A DNA stretch of 38,281 nucleotides, taken from contig JAQSYD010000016.1 of the NCBI GenBank assembly GCA_029256325.1, positions 1 to 38,281 on the forward strand, given 5' to 3'. The notes beneath the pieces are model-generated. The model worked only from the letters and a program-made list of their open reading frames with translations. It did not search any database and was not told where the DNA came from. The stretch is from Clostridia bacterium. GTDB lineage: Bacteria > Bacillota > Clostridia > Lutisporales > Lutisporaceae. A program made the position numbers and the translations under genes. Positions 23,738 to 30,813 of this stretch are shown here, piece after piece (position 1 is the first letter of the stretch; every line of letters begins with the position of its first letter).

Positions 23738-25237
23738 ATGGAATCATTGATAATTGGAGCACAAGCCATATTAAATCCTTTATGTATGCTTATGATTTTA
23801 TTTGGCGTTACTTTGGGCATTATTTTTGGTGCAATACCAGGTCTTAGTGCAACTATGGCACTAGCATTATTTCTGCCAATTACCTATAGCATGAGTCCTG
23901 TAGCAGGGGTTGTACTACTGGTATCATTGTATATTGGCGGTATATCAGGAGGATTAATTTCAGCAATATTGACCCGTATTCCAGGTACGCCGTCATCGGT
24001 TGCAACATGCTTTGACGGGTACCCGCTTACATTAAAGGGTCAGGGACCAAAGGCTCTGGGTGTGGGCATTGTATATTCTTTTATAGGAACAATCATGTCC
24101 ACCGTTGTGCTGATATTTATGGCACCACTACTGGCGAAGGTTGCAATTAATTTCGGTGCTTATGAATACTTTGCTGTTGCAGTATTCTCATTGACAATGA
24201 TGGCAGGCTTATCCGGAAAATCTTTGGTCAAGGGTTTAATATCCGGTTTCCTTGGCTGCATATTTGCAACTGTGGGTATGGATAGCATCGGCAGCGTGCA
24301 GCGATATACTTTTGGCAGCACACAGATGATGTCAGGCTTTAACATATTGCCTGTACTGATCGGAATGTTTGCCATTTCAGAGATACTCATTACGGCAGAA
24401 GAATCCAGACATGCAGCAAAGATGGAGACCATCAAGGTTGATATCAAGGGTATTAAGGGGTTTGGATTTTCTTGGAAGGAGTTCTTTGAACAGAAATGGA
24501 ATGCACTGATTTCTGGTGTGATCGGTATAGGTATCGGCATACTTCCGGGCATTGGAGGCGGAGTTGCAAACGTTTTAACATATGGCGTAATCAAGAACCG
24601 CTCCAAGTATCCTGAAAAGTTTGGTACAGGAGTCATTGACGGGATTGTAGCTAGTGAAACATCCAATAATGCAGCCATCGGAGGGGCTCTTGTGCCCTTG
24701 CTGTCCCTTGGTATCCCTGGTGATACTGTAACTGCTATGCTTCTTGGCGGTTTGACGATACAAGGGATATCACCTGGACCACTGATGTTTACAGAGCATG
24801 TAGACATCGTTTATGCAATATTCCTTACGATGATCATCGGGGCGGTTGCAATGCTGTTCATCGAATTTTATGGCTTGAGAGTTTTCGCGGCATTGCTTAA
24901 GATCCCTAAATACTATCTGTTGCCTGGTATATTTTTATTCTGTGTAATTGGCTCCTTTGGAGTCAGCAACCGTATGTTTGATGTATGGACTGTGCTGCTT
25001 TTCGGAGCAATGGGCTACGTATTCAATAAGTTAGAGATTCCGGGTTCACCTTTTATTTTAGGGTTCATCATCGGACCTCTTATGGAAATCAATCTCAGAC
25101 GTGGTTTGATGTTTTCACAGGGCAACTTTATGCCTTTCCTGACTGCACCGATTGCAGCAGTATTTCTAGTTGCTGCTCTGGTATCAATTGCTTTGGCAGC
25201 CCGAAAGAATATCAGAAATATGAGAAAGACTGCGTAG
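23738..25237 (+). CDS. tctA: TTT transporter large permease (TctA family), region B
   Basis: A 499-residue polytopic permease with the TctA motifs GAIPGLSATMALALFLPITY, GGLISAILTRIPGTPSSV, DGYPL and, in the second half, GILPGIGGGVANVLTYG and LGIPGDTVTAMLLGGL. These wordings differ from the region A permease (for example RIPGTPSSV versus NIPGDSPAV), so it belongs to a different subfamily and probably carries a different acid. The C-terminus ends in a short basic tail. Confidence 0.95.
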   Translation: MESLIIGAQAILNPLCMLMILFGVTLGIIFGAIPGLSATMALALFLPITYSMSPVAGVVLLVSLYIGGISGGLISAILTRIPGTPSSVATCFDGYPLTLKGQGPKALGVGIVYSFIGTIMSTVVLIFMAPLLAKVAINFGAYEYFAVAVFSLTMMAGLSGKSLVKGLISGFLGCIFATVGMDSIGSVQRYTFGSTQMMSGFNILPVLIGMFAISEILITAEESRHAAKMETIKVDIKGIKGFGFSWKEFFEQKWNALISGVIGIGIGILPGIGGGVANVLTYGVIKNRSKYPEKFGTGVIDGIVASETSNNAAIGGALVPLLSLGIPGDTVTAMLLGGLTIQGISPGPLMFTEHVDIVYAIFLTMIIGAVAMLFIEFYGLRVFAALLKIPKYYLLPGIFLFCVIGSFGVSNRMFDVWTVLLFGAMGYVFNKLEIPGSPFILGFIIGPLMEINLRRGLMFSQGNFMPFLTAPIAAVFLVAALVSIALAARKNIRNMRKTA

Positions 25238-25312
25238 TTTGTATTATTCAATTGATCTGTTTATGGGGAAACCCGTTGCAGCAATAAATAAAATGAAAGA
25301 GGAGAATGAAAG

Positions 25313-26308
25313 ATGAGAAAAATTGGTATTATCTTAATAACAGTAATGTTAATCGCTAGCCTGTTTACAGGATGTGCAGCTTCCGGCAACCCAGCACCGG
25401 CAGCATCAACGGAAGCAGCAGCCAAATGGCCAGACAAAAAACCGTTTCAGATTATAGTTCCTTTTAAAACTGGTGGAGATACAGACTTCCATGCACGTAC
25501 TTATGCAAAATATCTTGAACCAATCCTAGGTACTTCTGTTGTTGTTGTAAATGTCGATGGTGCCAACGGCAGCGCAGGTAGTATACAAGTAAGAGACTCA
25601 AAAGCAGATGGATATACTGCATTGTTCTTCCATGACTCCATGCTAATGAATAAAGTTGTAGAAGTATCTGACTTTGCACACGAGGCATTTGATGTTGCTG
25701 CAACAGGTATTATGGACAATTCCTATATCTTGGCAGTAAACGCAAAGAGCCCATATAAGACGCTGGAAGATTTGATCAATGCTGCAAAAGCGACTCCAGG
25801 AAAATTAAACTATGCTTCCTCTATAGGTGGTTATACTTACTATGTTGGGCGTCAGTTAGAGGAACTTACTGGTACAGATTTTAATATAGTTGATGCAGGC
25901 GGCGGAACTGATAGAAATGCTGCATTACTTGCAGGGAAAATTGATACCAATGTAAACCCATATGGAATTATGAAGCCATATATTGATTCCGGCGACTTCA
26001 GAGTATTGGCAGTATTCTCAGAAAATCGCAGTGATTTATTCCCTGAAGTACCAACTGCAAAGGAGCAAGGATATAATCTAATTGCACATCGTGCATACTT
26101 CCTATCCTTCCCTAAGGGAACAGATCCAAAGATTATAGACAAAGTAAGCGCTGCTATGGAACAGGTTTCAAAAATGCCGGAATATGCAACAGATATCGCA
26201 AAGGCATACAGTGTTGAGCCTGCCTACATGAACACAGCAGATACTAAAGCATATCTTGATGGTGCAATGAAAGAATTCGAAGCTGCAAAAGATATGATTT
26301 TAAAATAA
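25313..26308 (+). CDS. tctC: TTT substrate-binding lipoprotein (TctC/Bug family), region B
   Basis: A 331-residue receptor with a lipoprotein signal peptide; lipobox FTGC gives lipidated Cys21, followed by a short Ala/Ser/Pro linker. The mature domain starts with WPDKKPFQIIVPFKTGGDTD, the Bug-family binding loop. GAGGAG precedes ATG 25313. It is the last gene of region B and is closed by a strong terminator at 26327-26365. With TctB and TctA it makes a complete uptake system for the substrate degraded by the upstream enzymes. Confidence 0.92.
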   Translation: MRKIGIILITVMLIASLFTGCAASGNPAPAASTEAAAKWPDKKPFQIIVPFKTGGDTDFHARTYAKYLEPILGTSVVVVNVDGANGSAGSIQVRDSKADGYTALFFHDSMLMNKVVEVSDFAHEAFDVAATGIMDNSYILAVNAKSPYKTLEDLINAAKATPGKLNYASSIGGYTYYVGRQLEELTGTDFNIVDAGGGTDRNAALLAGKIDTNVNPYGIMKPYIDSGDFRVLAVFSENRSDLFPEVPTAKEQGYNLIAHRAYFLSFPKGTDPKIIDKVSAAMEQVSKMPEYATDIAKAYSVEPAYMNTADTKAYLDGAMKEFEAAKDMILK

Positions 26309-26326
26309 CCGCAAATTTGTATAGTA

Positions 26327-26365
26327 ACGAGGTTGATTACAATGGTAATCAACCTCGTTTTTTTT
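26327..26365 (+). terminator. Rho-independent terminator of region B
   Basis: ACGAGGTTGATTAC pairs perfectly with GTAATCAACCTCGT across an AATG loop and is followed by a run of T. A very strong terminator. Confidence 0.95.
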
Positions 26366-26424
26366 ATAGAGAATCATTAAAACTAATGATCTGCACTGGT
26401 GTATCTCTAAGTCTTTTGCTGTGC

Positions 26425-26580
26425 CGGTGATATCCTGTAAGCTGAAAAGTAAATATAGAAGTTAAGCTTAATTGTGCTTTAGCAGCCTAATGGCAGACGT
26501 CTTACCTTTAGTACGCGCACTTTAGATAAGGCTTCATTTAGAGGAGAACATTACTATCAAAGCTTTGAGATAGATAATGC
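26425..26580 (+). pseudogene. tmRNA (ssrA)-like fragment 3 with readable tag end
   Basis: At 26470-26490 the bases read AAT TGT GCT TTA GCA GCC TAA, i.e. NCALAA-stop, close to the usual NYALAA-stop of the tmRNA proteolysis tag. The helix-like TGGCAGACGTC follows directly. Bases 26525-26579 then align without gaps to 35658-35712 and fold as CATTA-CTATC...GATAG-A-TAATG around AAAGCTTTGA, a pseudoknot-like stem. There is no 5' acceptor strand (GGGG.CG...) and no T-arm at the 3' side, so it is a relic. It lies between region B and the radical SAM cluster. Confidence 0.65.
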
Positions 26581-26626
26581 TTCCCCCACGCCTTCGCTAA
26601 TCTATAATTAAACTACATTTATACTA

Positions 26627-26656
26627 TTGACTTTTCTAATTAAGTGTAGTTTTAAT
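26627..26656 (+). promoter_or_regulatory. possible promoter of the radical SAM cluster
   Basis: TTGACT (26627-26632) and TTTAAT (26651-26656) with an 18-bp spacer. The region is also bracketed by an inverted repeat (TTAAACTACA and TGTAGTTTTAA), which could be an operator. Confidence 0.4.
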
Positions 26657-26754
26657 ATATATAAATGAACTATAAATTTTGGTTTATGAGGAATATATTG
26701 GAATATAAATCACTATAGAATATTTAAAAAACGATAGATTTGGGGGGAGGAAAA

Positions 26755-27813
26755 ATGTCTAGGATCTCGGATGAATTATTATTAGTAAAGACCATGATAT
26801 CAAATTTCCAATTAGTAAGGGTAAGTCCACTAATAAACATATTTCTCCTTAAGTATATGAATAAATTTACAAAAGTAAATGTAGGAGGTCGTCTTGTGCT
26901 TCATTCGCATTTACCACCTATAAATTGTAAAGCTTTTTCAAGATTTATAAATAAGCATCTGTTAGCCAAAGTTCAAGGTCCTACCCATGCTCAAATTGGT
27001 CTTACCAATGATTGTTCGCAGAATTGCGATTACTGCTATAACAGGAATAGAACCGGTGAAATCATGGATAAGGATACCATTAAAAAGGTAATTAAAGAAC
27101 TAAAAGAAATGGGTGTAATTTGGCTTGGACTTACAGGCGGGGAACCACTATTAAATAAGGATATTGTAGAAATTGTAGATAGTATCGGTGATGATTGTGC
27201 TGTGAAGCTGTTTACAGGCGGTTATAATCTTACAAGAGAATTAGCAAATGATCTGAAAAAAGCAGGATTGTTTTATGTCTCAGTAAGTCTCGATCATTGG
27301 AAGGAAGAAGAACATAATAAAATTAGAGGATGTGGGGATTCATACAAGACTGCATTAAAGGCTATTGAAATTTTTAGGGAAATTGGTGGCATTCATATAG
27401 GTGTATCCTCTGTATTATCAAAAAGTATGCTTAATGAAAGTCAGATCGAAGAATTTATGCAGTTTCTTATAGGATTGGGTGTTCATGAAGTATGGTTAAG
27501 TGAAATCAAACCTGCGAATAAAACGCTCTGGGATGAAAATGTAATAATTTCTGAAGAAGAACGTGATAATTTGATAAAATTACAAGATAAATACAATAAG
27601 CAAGGAAAAATAACTGTTAACTATCTTGGACATTTTGAAAGTAGTGAACATTTTGGATGTAATGCAGGTCATAAAATGATTTATATAGATGCATTTGGAG
27701 CGGTTAATCCTTGTGTATTTTCACCTACTACATTTGGCAATGTAAATTGTCCGAGTTTTTTAAATTGTATTCTAAATAGTTTTACTTTAATTATGGGGAG
27801 TGTTGTAATGTGA
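26755..27813 (+). CDS. radical SAM protein, SPASM/twitch-like C-terminus
   Basis: A 352-residue radical SAM enzyme. The cluster cysteines are Cys87, Cys91 and Cys94 in CSQNCDYCYNR, preceded by an approximately 75-residue N-terminal extension; GGEP (128-131) is the SAM-binding motif. Near the C-terminus CNAGHKMIYIDAFGAVNPC resembles an auxiliary Fe-S (SPASM/twitch) region, then the sequence ends in an unusual hydrophobic tail, NCPSFLNCILNSFTLIMG. ATG 26755 after GGGGGAGG is chosen over a TTG at 26740. The stop overlaps the next start (ATGTGA). The reaction is unknown; homologues modify peptides, lipids or cofactors. Confidence 0.88.
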   Translation: MSRISDELLLVKTMISNFQLVRVSPLINIFLLKYMNKFTKVNVGGRLVLHSHLPPINCKAFSRFINKHLLAKVQGPTHAQIGLTNDCSQNCDYCYNRNRTGEIMDKDTIKKVIKELKEMGVIWLGLTGGEPLLNKDIVEIVDSIGDDCAVKLFTGGYNLTRELANDLKKAGLFYVSVSLDHWKEEEHNKIRGCGDSYKTALKAIEIFREIGGIHIGVSSVLSKSMLNESQIEEFMQFLIGLGVHEVWLSEIKPANKTLWDENVIISEEERDNLIKLQDKYNKQGKITVNYLGHFESSEHFGCNAGHKMIYIDAFGAVNPCVFSPTTFGNVNCPSFLNCILNSFTLIMGSVVM

Positions 27814-28214
27814 GATTCTATAAATTGTTTAGTTTTTCCCTTGCAATTGTATTTGCTATCGTCGGGCTGATATTTCTAACTATACCTAATTCTGTACTTA
27901 TGTTTTTTAATGATATTTCTGATTATTTGGGAATGCCCCAAGCACCTGTGCAGGGTGTCAATTTTTATCTTGTTCTCGCAGTAGGATATATGTATCTGGT
28001 GACTTTGTTAGCATTTTTTATGTACCGCAGCCCTCAAGATAAAAGACTTCCGTTATTATTGGCTAATGGGAAATTAGCGTCTTCCTTTCTTTCTCTTTAT
28101 TTCTTTTTGATGTTCCAACCTTACCTAATCTATATAGCAAACTGCATCATTGATGGTTTTATAGGTTTATTAGTTTTGTCTTTTTATTTGAAAATGAAAA
28201 GGGTGAAGGAATGA
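27810..28214 (+). CDS. small membrane protein of unknown function
   Basis: 134 residues with about four hydrophobic segments (roughly 5-28, 48-70, 82-105, 108-128) and no motif I recognise. It starts at GTG 27810, overlapping the radical SAM stop, and its end overlaps the next start (AATGA), so it is translationally coupled on both sides. It may anchor the cluster's enzymes to the membrane. Confidence 0.65.
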   Translation: MRFYKLFSFSLAIVFAIVGLIFLTIPNSVLMFFNDISDYLGMPQAPVQGVNFYLVLAVGYMYLVTLLAFFMYRSPQDKRLPLLLANGKLASSFLSLYFFLMFQPYLIYIANCIIDGFIGLLVLSFYLKMKRVKE

Positions 28215-28759
28215 TTGTGATTCTAAGACTATTGCAATTTTACTTTCCTAGGTTTCTTAAAAAGAAAAGACTGGAGAAGCTGTTCGCCGTTACCTCGCAG
28301 GCATTTGATTGCAAGCCTCCCGAGACAAAAGGGCTCACTTATAAGCAGTGTTTGCATAACTATGCCTTATTTACAAAGCAACAAACAGAAAAATATGTTA
28401 ATGAGGGATACAACATTCATACTTTGAAAGAAAGATTATACCAAGGTGCTTATCAATTGGGCAAAGAACTTAGAATGGAGTTTAATATTACTACTTCTCA
28501 AGATGTAATACTGATGTGCGAGATAATTTATGACATGCTGGGCATATATTTTAAGAGTTATGGTAAAAACCAGATCATTATTAATAAGTGCTTTTTTAGT
28601 CAGTATTATTCTTCAGAAATATGCCAGGTAATTTCTTCCCTGGACGAAGGGGTAGCAGCTGGGCTTTCAGATGGTGGAAGTCTCAGTTTTTATCAACGAA
28701 TTACGGAAGGATATGATTGCTGCAGGGCAAATTTTATTATGGAGGAGTATTTTAAGTGA
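28211..28759 (+). CDS. L-2-amino-thiazoline-4-carboxylate hydrolase-like protein
   Basis: 182 residues, mostly helical. The C-terminal half (ICQVISSLDEGVAAGLSDG, SFYQRITEGYDCCRANF) resembles the ATC-hydrolase family, which also occurs beside oxidoreductases in anaerobes and is rarely tested. Cysteines at 103, 127, 138, 170 and 171 are notable. ATG 28211 overlaps the upstream stop, and the downstream flavoprotein start (GTG 28756) overlaps this stop by four bases. The family assignment is from memory of the pattern; hydrolysis of thiazoline is not implied. Confidence 0.5.
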   Translation: MIVILRLLQFYFPRFLKKKRLEKLFAVTSQAFDCKPPETKGLTYKQCLHNYALFTKQQTEKYVNEGYNIHTLKERLYQGAYQLGKELRMEFNITTSQDVILMCEIIYDMLGIYFKSYGKNQIIINKCFFSQYYSSEICQVISSLDEGVAAGLSDGGSLSFYQRITEGYDCCRANFIMEEYFK

Positions 28760-30033
28760 AAAAAGCTATTGTAGTTGGAAGTGGTGCTGGTGGTGCTACT
28801 GCGGCTAAAGAACTTCAAGGGAAGTTTGATGTAACTGTGTTGGAAGCTGGAAAAGCATTTCATCCTTTTGCACCAAATCTGTCAGTCATGGAAAAGCTAA
28901 AAAAGACAGGCTGTTTTTTTGACGAAAAACATATTCAACTATTGTTTCCAGCTATGCAAATCAGGAAAACTGAAGATAAAATGATTTTGGTAAACGGCAT
29001 TGGACTTGGGGGGACAACAACTATCTCGGCAGGAAATGGGATTAGAGTAGATGATGATTTGAGAAGACTCGGTATCAATTTAGATGCTGAATTTGAAGAA
29101 TTATATAGTGAAGTCCCAATCACAACTGAGCATCAAAGATATTGGAATAAGACTACAAAACAATTATTTGATATATGTACCCAAATGGATTTGAATCCTC
29201 GGCCTACCCCGAAAATGGGATTCTATGATCGATGTAAAAGATGTGGAAGATGTGTACTTGGATGTCCACATGAGGTTAAATGGGATAGTAGAAAATTCTT
29301 GGAGATTGCCATAAACAATGGCATCAACTTAATTACAAACTGTAAAGTAGAAAAATTAATTATAAAAAATGGTCTTGTAACAGGTGTACAGGCAAGACAG
29401 GGATGGCAAACCAGATTTTATCCGGCAGACCTTGTGATTTTAGCAGCAGGGGGTTTTGAAACACCAGTAATTTTACAAAATTCTGGTATAGGGTGTGAAA
29501 GCAGCTTGTTTGTAGACCCTGTTCTATGTGTATCTGCAGAATGGCATGGATGTCTTCAGAATAAAGAAATTCCGATGCCATTTGTTGTCCAAAAGGAACA
29601 TTTTATTTTATCACCTTATTTTGATTTTCTAAGCTTCTATTTTAATAAAGGTTGGAAGCATTCTAGCTCCAATATTTTAAGTCTGATGATAAAACTTGCT
29701 GATTTGAATACCGGAAGTATTTCAAATAAAAAGATAATAAAGCCTATTACGGATAAAGATAAGGAACGATTGAATGAAGGTGTTGAAATCTGTACTGAGA
29801 TATTAACCAGAATGGGAATCGAAAAGAATGACATTTTTCTTGGAACCATAAATGCCGGACATCCAGGAGGTATGCTGCCGTTAACCGTACAGGAGGCAGA
29901 TACTTTACATCACCGTAGGCTTCCTCCCAATCTCTATATTGCAGATGCAACATTATTTCCCGCTTCTTTAGGAAACCCACCTATTCTTACAATCATGGCA
30001 ATGGCAAAGAAGGTTAGCAAACTGTGTACATAG
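28756..30033 (+). CDS. GMC-type FAD oxidoreductase with embedded 4Fe-4S motif
   Basis: A 425-residue flavoprotein. The FAD motif GSGAGGATAAKEL (8-20) and LEAGK (29-33) open the Rossmann fold; GLGGTT near 83-88 follows. An inserted ferredoxin-like motif C-x2-C-x2-C-x3-CP (Cys160, 163, 166, 170) is not part of classical GMC oxidases. The C-terminus ends as in GMC enzymes (LYIADATLFPASLGNPPILTIMAMA), with His/Asn candidates in NAGHPGG. Start is GTG 28756, overlapping the previous stop. The Fe-S site suggests electron transfer to a ferredoxin-like partner, suitable for an anaerobe, rather than oxygen. Substrate unknown. Confidence 0.85.
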   Translation: MKKAIVVGSGAGGATAAKELQGKFDVTVLEAGKAFHPFAPNLSVMEKLKKTGCFFDEKHIQLLFPAMQIRKTEDKMILVNGIGLGGTTTISAGNGIRVDDDLRRLGINLDAEFEELYSEVPITTEHQRYWNKTTKQLFDICTQMDLNPRPTPKMGFYDRCKRCGRCVLGCPHEVKWDSRKFLEIAINNGINLITNCKVEKLIIKNGLVTGVQARQGWQTRFYPADLVILAAGGFETPVILQNSGIGCESSLFVDPVLCVSAEWHGCLQNKEIPMPFVVQKEHFILSPYFDFLSFYFNKGWKHSSSNILSLMIKLADLNTGSISNKKIIKPITDKDKERLNEGVEICTEILTRMGIEKNDIFLGTINAGHPGGMLPLTVQEADTLHHRRLPPNLYIADATLFPASLGNPPILTIMAMAKKVSKLCT

Positions 30034-30080
30034 ATTATTCTATATGGAGGTAAGGATATTGTTGAAAGGTATCAAAGCAA

Positions 30081-30154
30081 GCTAATGGCTGGATAACCTT
30101 GGTGCCGTGTACAGATTTTATGTAGTAGTGGGATGTTTAAATACTGACTGCACC
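30081..30154 (+). pseudogene. tmRNA (ssrA)-like fragment 4
   Basis: GCTAATGGCTG, then CTTGGTGCC, then GTGGGATGTTTAAATACTGACTGCACC. The same series (CTAATGGCAG, AAAGGTGCC, GGGAATGTAAAAGACTGACTGCGC) occurs in fragment 2, with slightly different spacing. There is no T-arm at its 3' end. It lies just after the flavoprotein gene. Confidence 0.5.
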
Positions 30155-30344
30155 TATTAAAATTACTCTTATACGAAATTGAGTTACTCAATTAACAATT
30201 AACAAAATTAACCTCGTAACCGTAAACTAAACCATACTTGCAAGAGCTTCAATTGGAAATCGATATGCAACCCTATCGATTCGAATTGAACTTTATTAAG
30301 TTATAGAATTTAAACATACCAGGTGGTTGCGTCCTGGCTTACAT

Positions 30345-30370
30345 AAGATTGGTGATGAACCAATCTTTTT
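30345..30370 (+). terminator. Rho-independent terminator
   Basis: AAGATTGGT pairs with ACCAATCTT across GATGA, followed by TTT. It could end the radical SAM cluster transcript about 300 bases after the last gene. Confidence 0.65.
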
Positions 30371-30412
30371 GTTATGGACTTTAGTCTGGTGAGCTCACCA
30401 AAGTTTAAAATA

Positions 30413-30427
30413 TGGTGCCAGGCACCA
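30413..30427 (+). repeat. TGGTGCCAGGCACCA palindrome
   Basis: A 15-base perfect inverted repeat with one central base. Similar GGTGCC...GGCACC motifs are common dispersed palindromes in bacterial genomes. The GGTGCCAGGC half also appears in ssrA-like fragment 2 at 14988-14997. Confidence 0.5.
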
Positions 30428-30679
30428 AGGTTATCAGGCTATTACAGCTTCTGTATGACGCAAGTGGATTTCATAAGGAAGTTTATGATGTAGTCAGCAC
30501 CATTGGAGATAATAGGTCACGAGTCCTCTTCCTCCACCAAAAAAATAATATTATTATAGGTTTATATTGCGGAAATACCATGAAAAAAGAAAATTATTTC
30601 ATAATTTTGATATAATTTCTAAATTAACCCCGAAAAAAAGTACAAGCTTACGAATATTATATAAATAGAAAATTATAAA

Positions 30680-30755
30680 GGTAAAACCATTGAAAGGTGG
30701 TGACACAAAACTAGAGGGACTAAGTAGCAAAATTGCTATAAGTCAGCCAGTTACC
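30680..30755 (+). ncRNA. cyclic di-GMP-I (GEMM-I) riboswitch
   Basis: P1 pairs GGTAA (30680-30684) with TTACC (30751-30755). P2 is CCATT-GAAA-GGTGG with the conserved GNRA tetraloop, then GACACAAAAC (consensus GACGCAAAGC), then a P3 arm GGGACTAAGTAGC...GCTATAAGTCAGCC with the tetraloop-receptor bases. The order and spacing match the class. Downstream, CCGTAAC (30766-30772) can pair with GTTACCGG (30750-30757) in competition with P1, while TGGATG/CATCCA (30760-30777) forms the alternative hairpin before a T6 run (30785-30790). It controls the secreted protein gene at 30814. Confidence 0.85.
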
Positions 30756-30813
30756 GGATTGGATGCCGTAACATCCATAAAATATTTTTTGCTTGTAAAG
30801 GAGTAGAGAAATT

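Larger units (their letters stand above)
30155..30679. other. non-coding gap with several hairpins
   Basis: No credible gene. Structures: a near-palindrome at 30248-30290 (TTCAATTGGAAATCGATA with TATCGATTCGAATTGAA), CCAGG/CCTGG at about 30319-30337, the terminator at 30345-30370, the dyad TTTGGTGAGCTCACCAAA at about 30387-30404, and the palindrome at 30413-30427. A 67-codon frame at 30412-30615 has no ribosome site and odd composition, and I do not accept it. Confidence 0.5.

Noticed and set aside
24160..24807. 215-codon - strand frame
   Set aside because: Antisense to the well-supported TctA permease; Pro/Ser-rich shadow of a membrane-protein gene.
30412..30615. 67-codon + strand frame
   Set aside because: No ribosome site; it begins inside a palindrome in a hairpin-rich gap, and has no recognisable domain.
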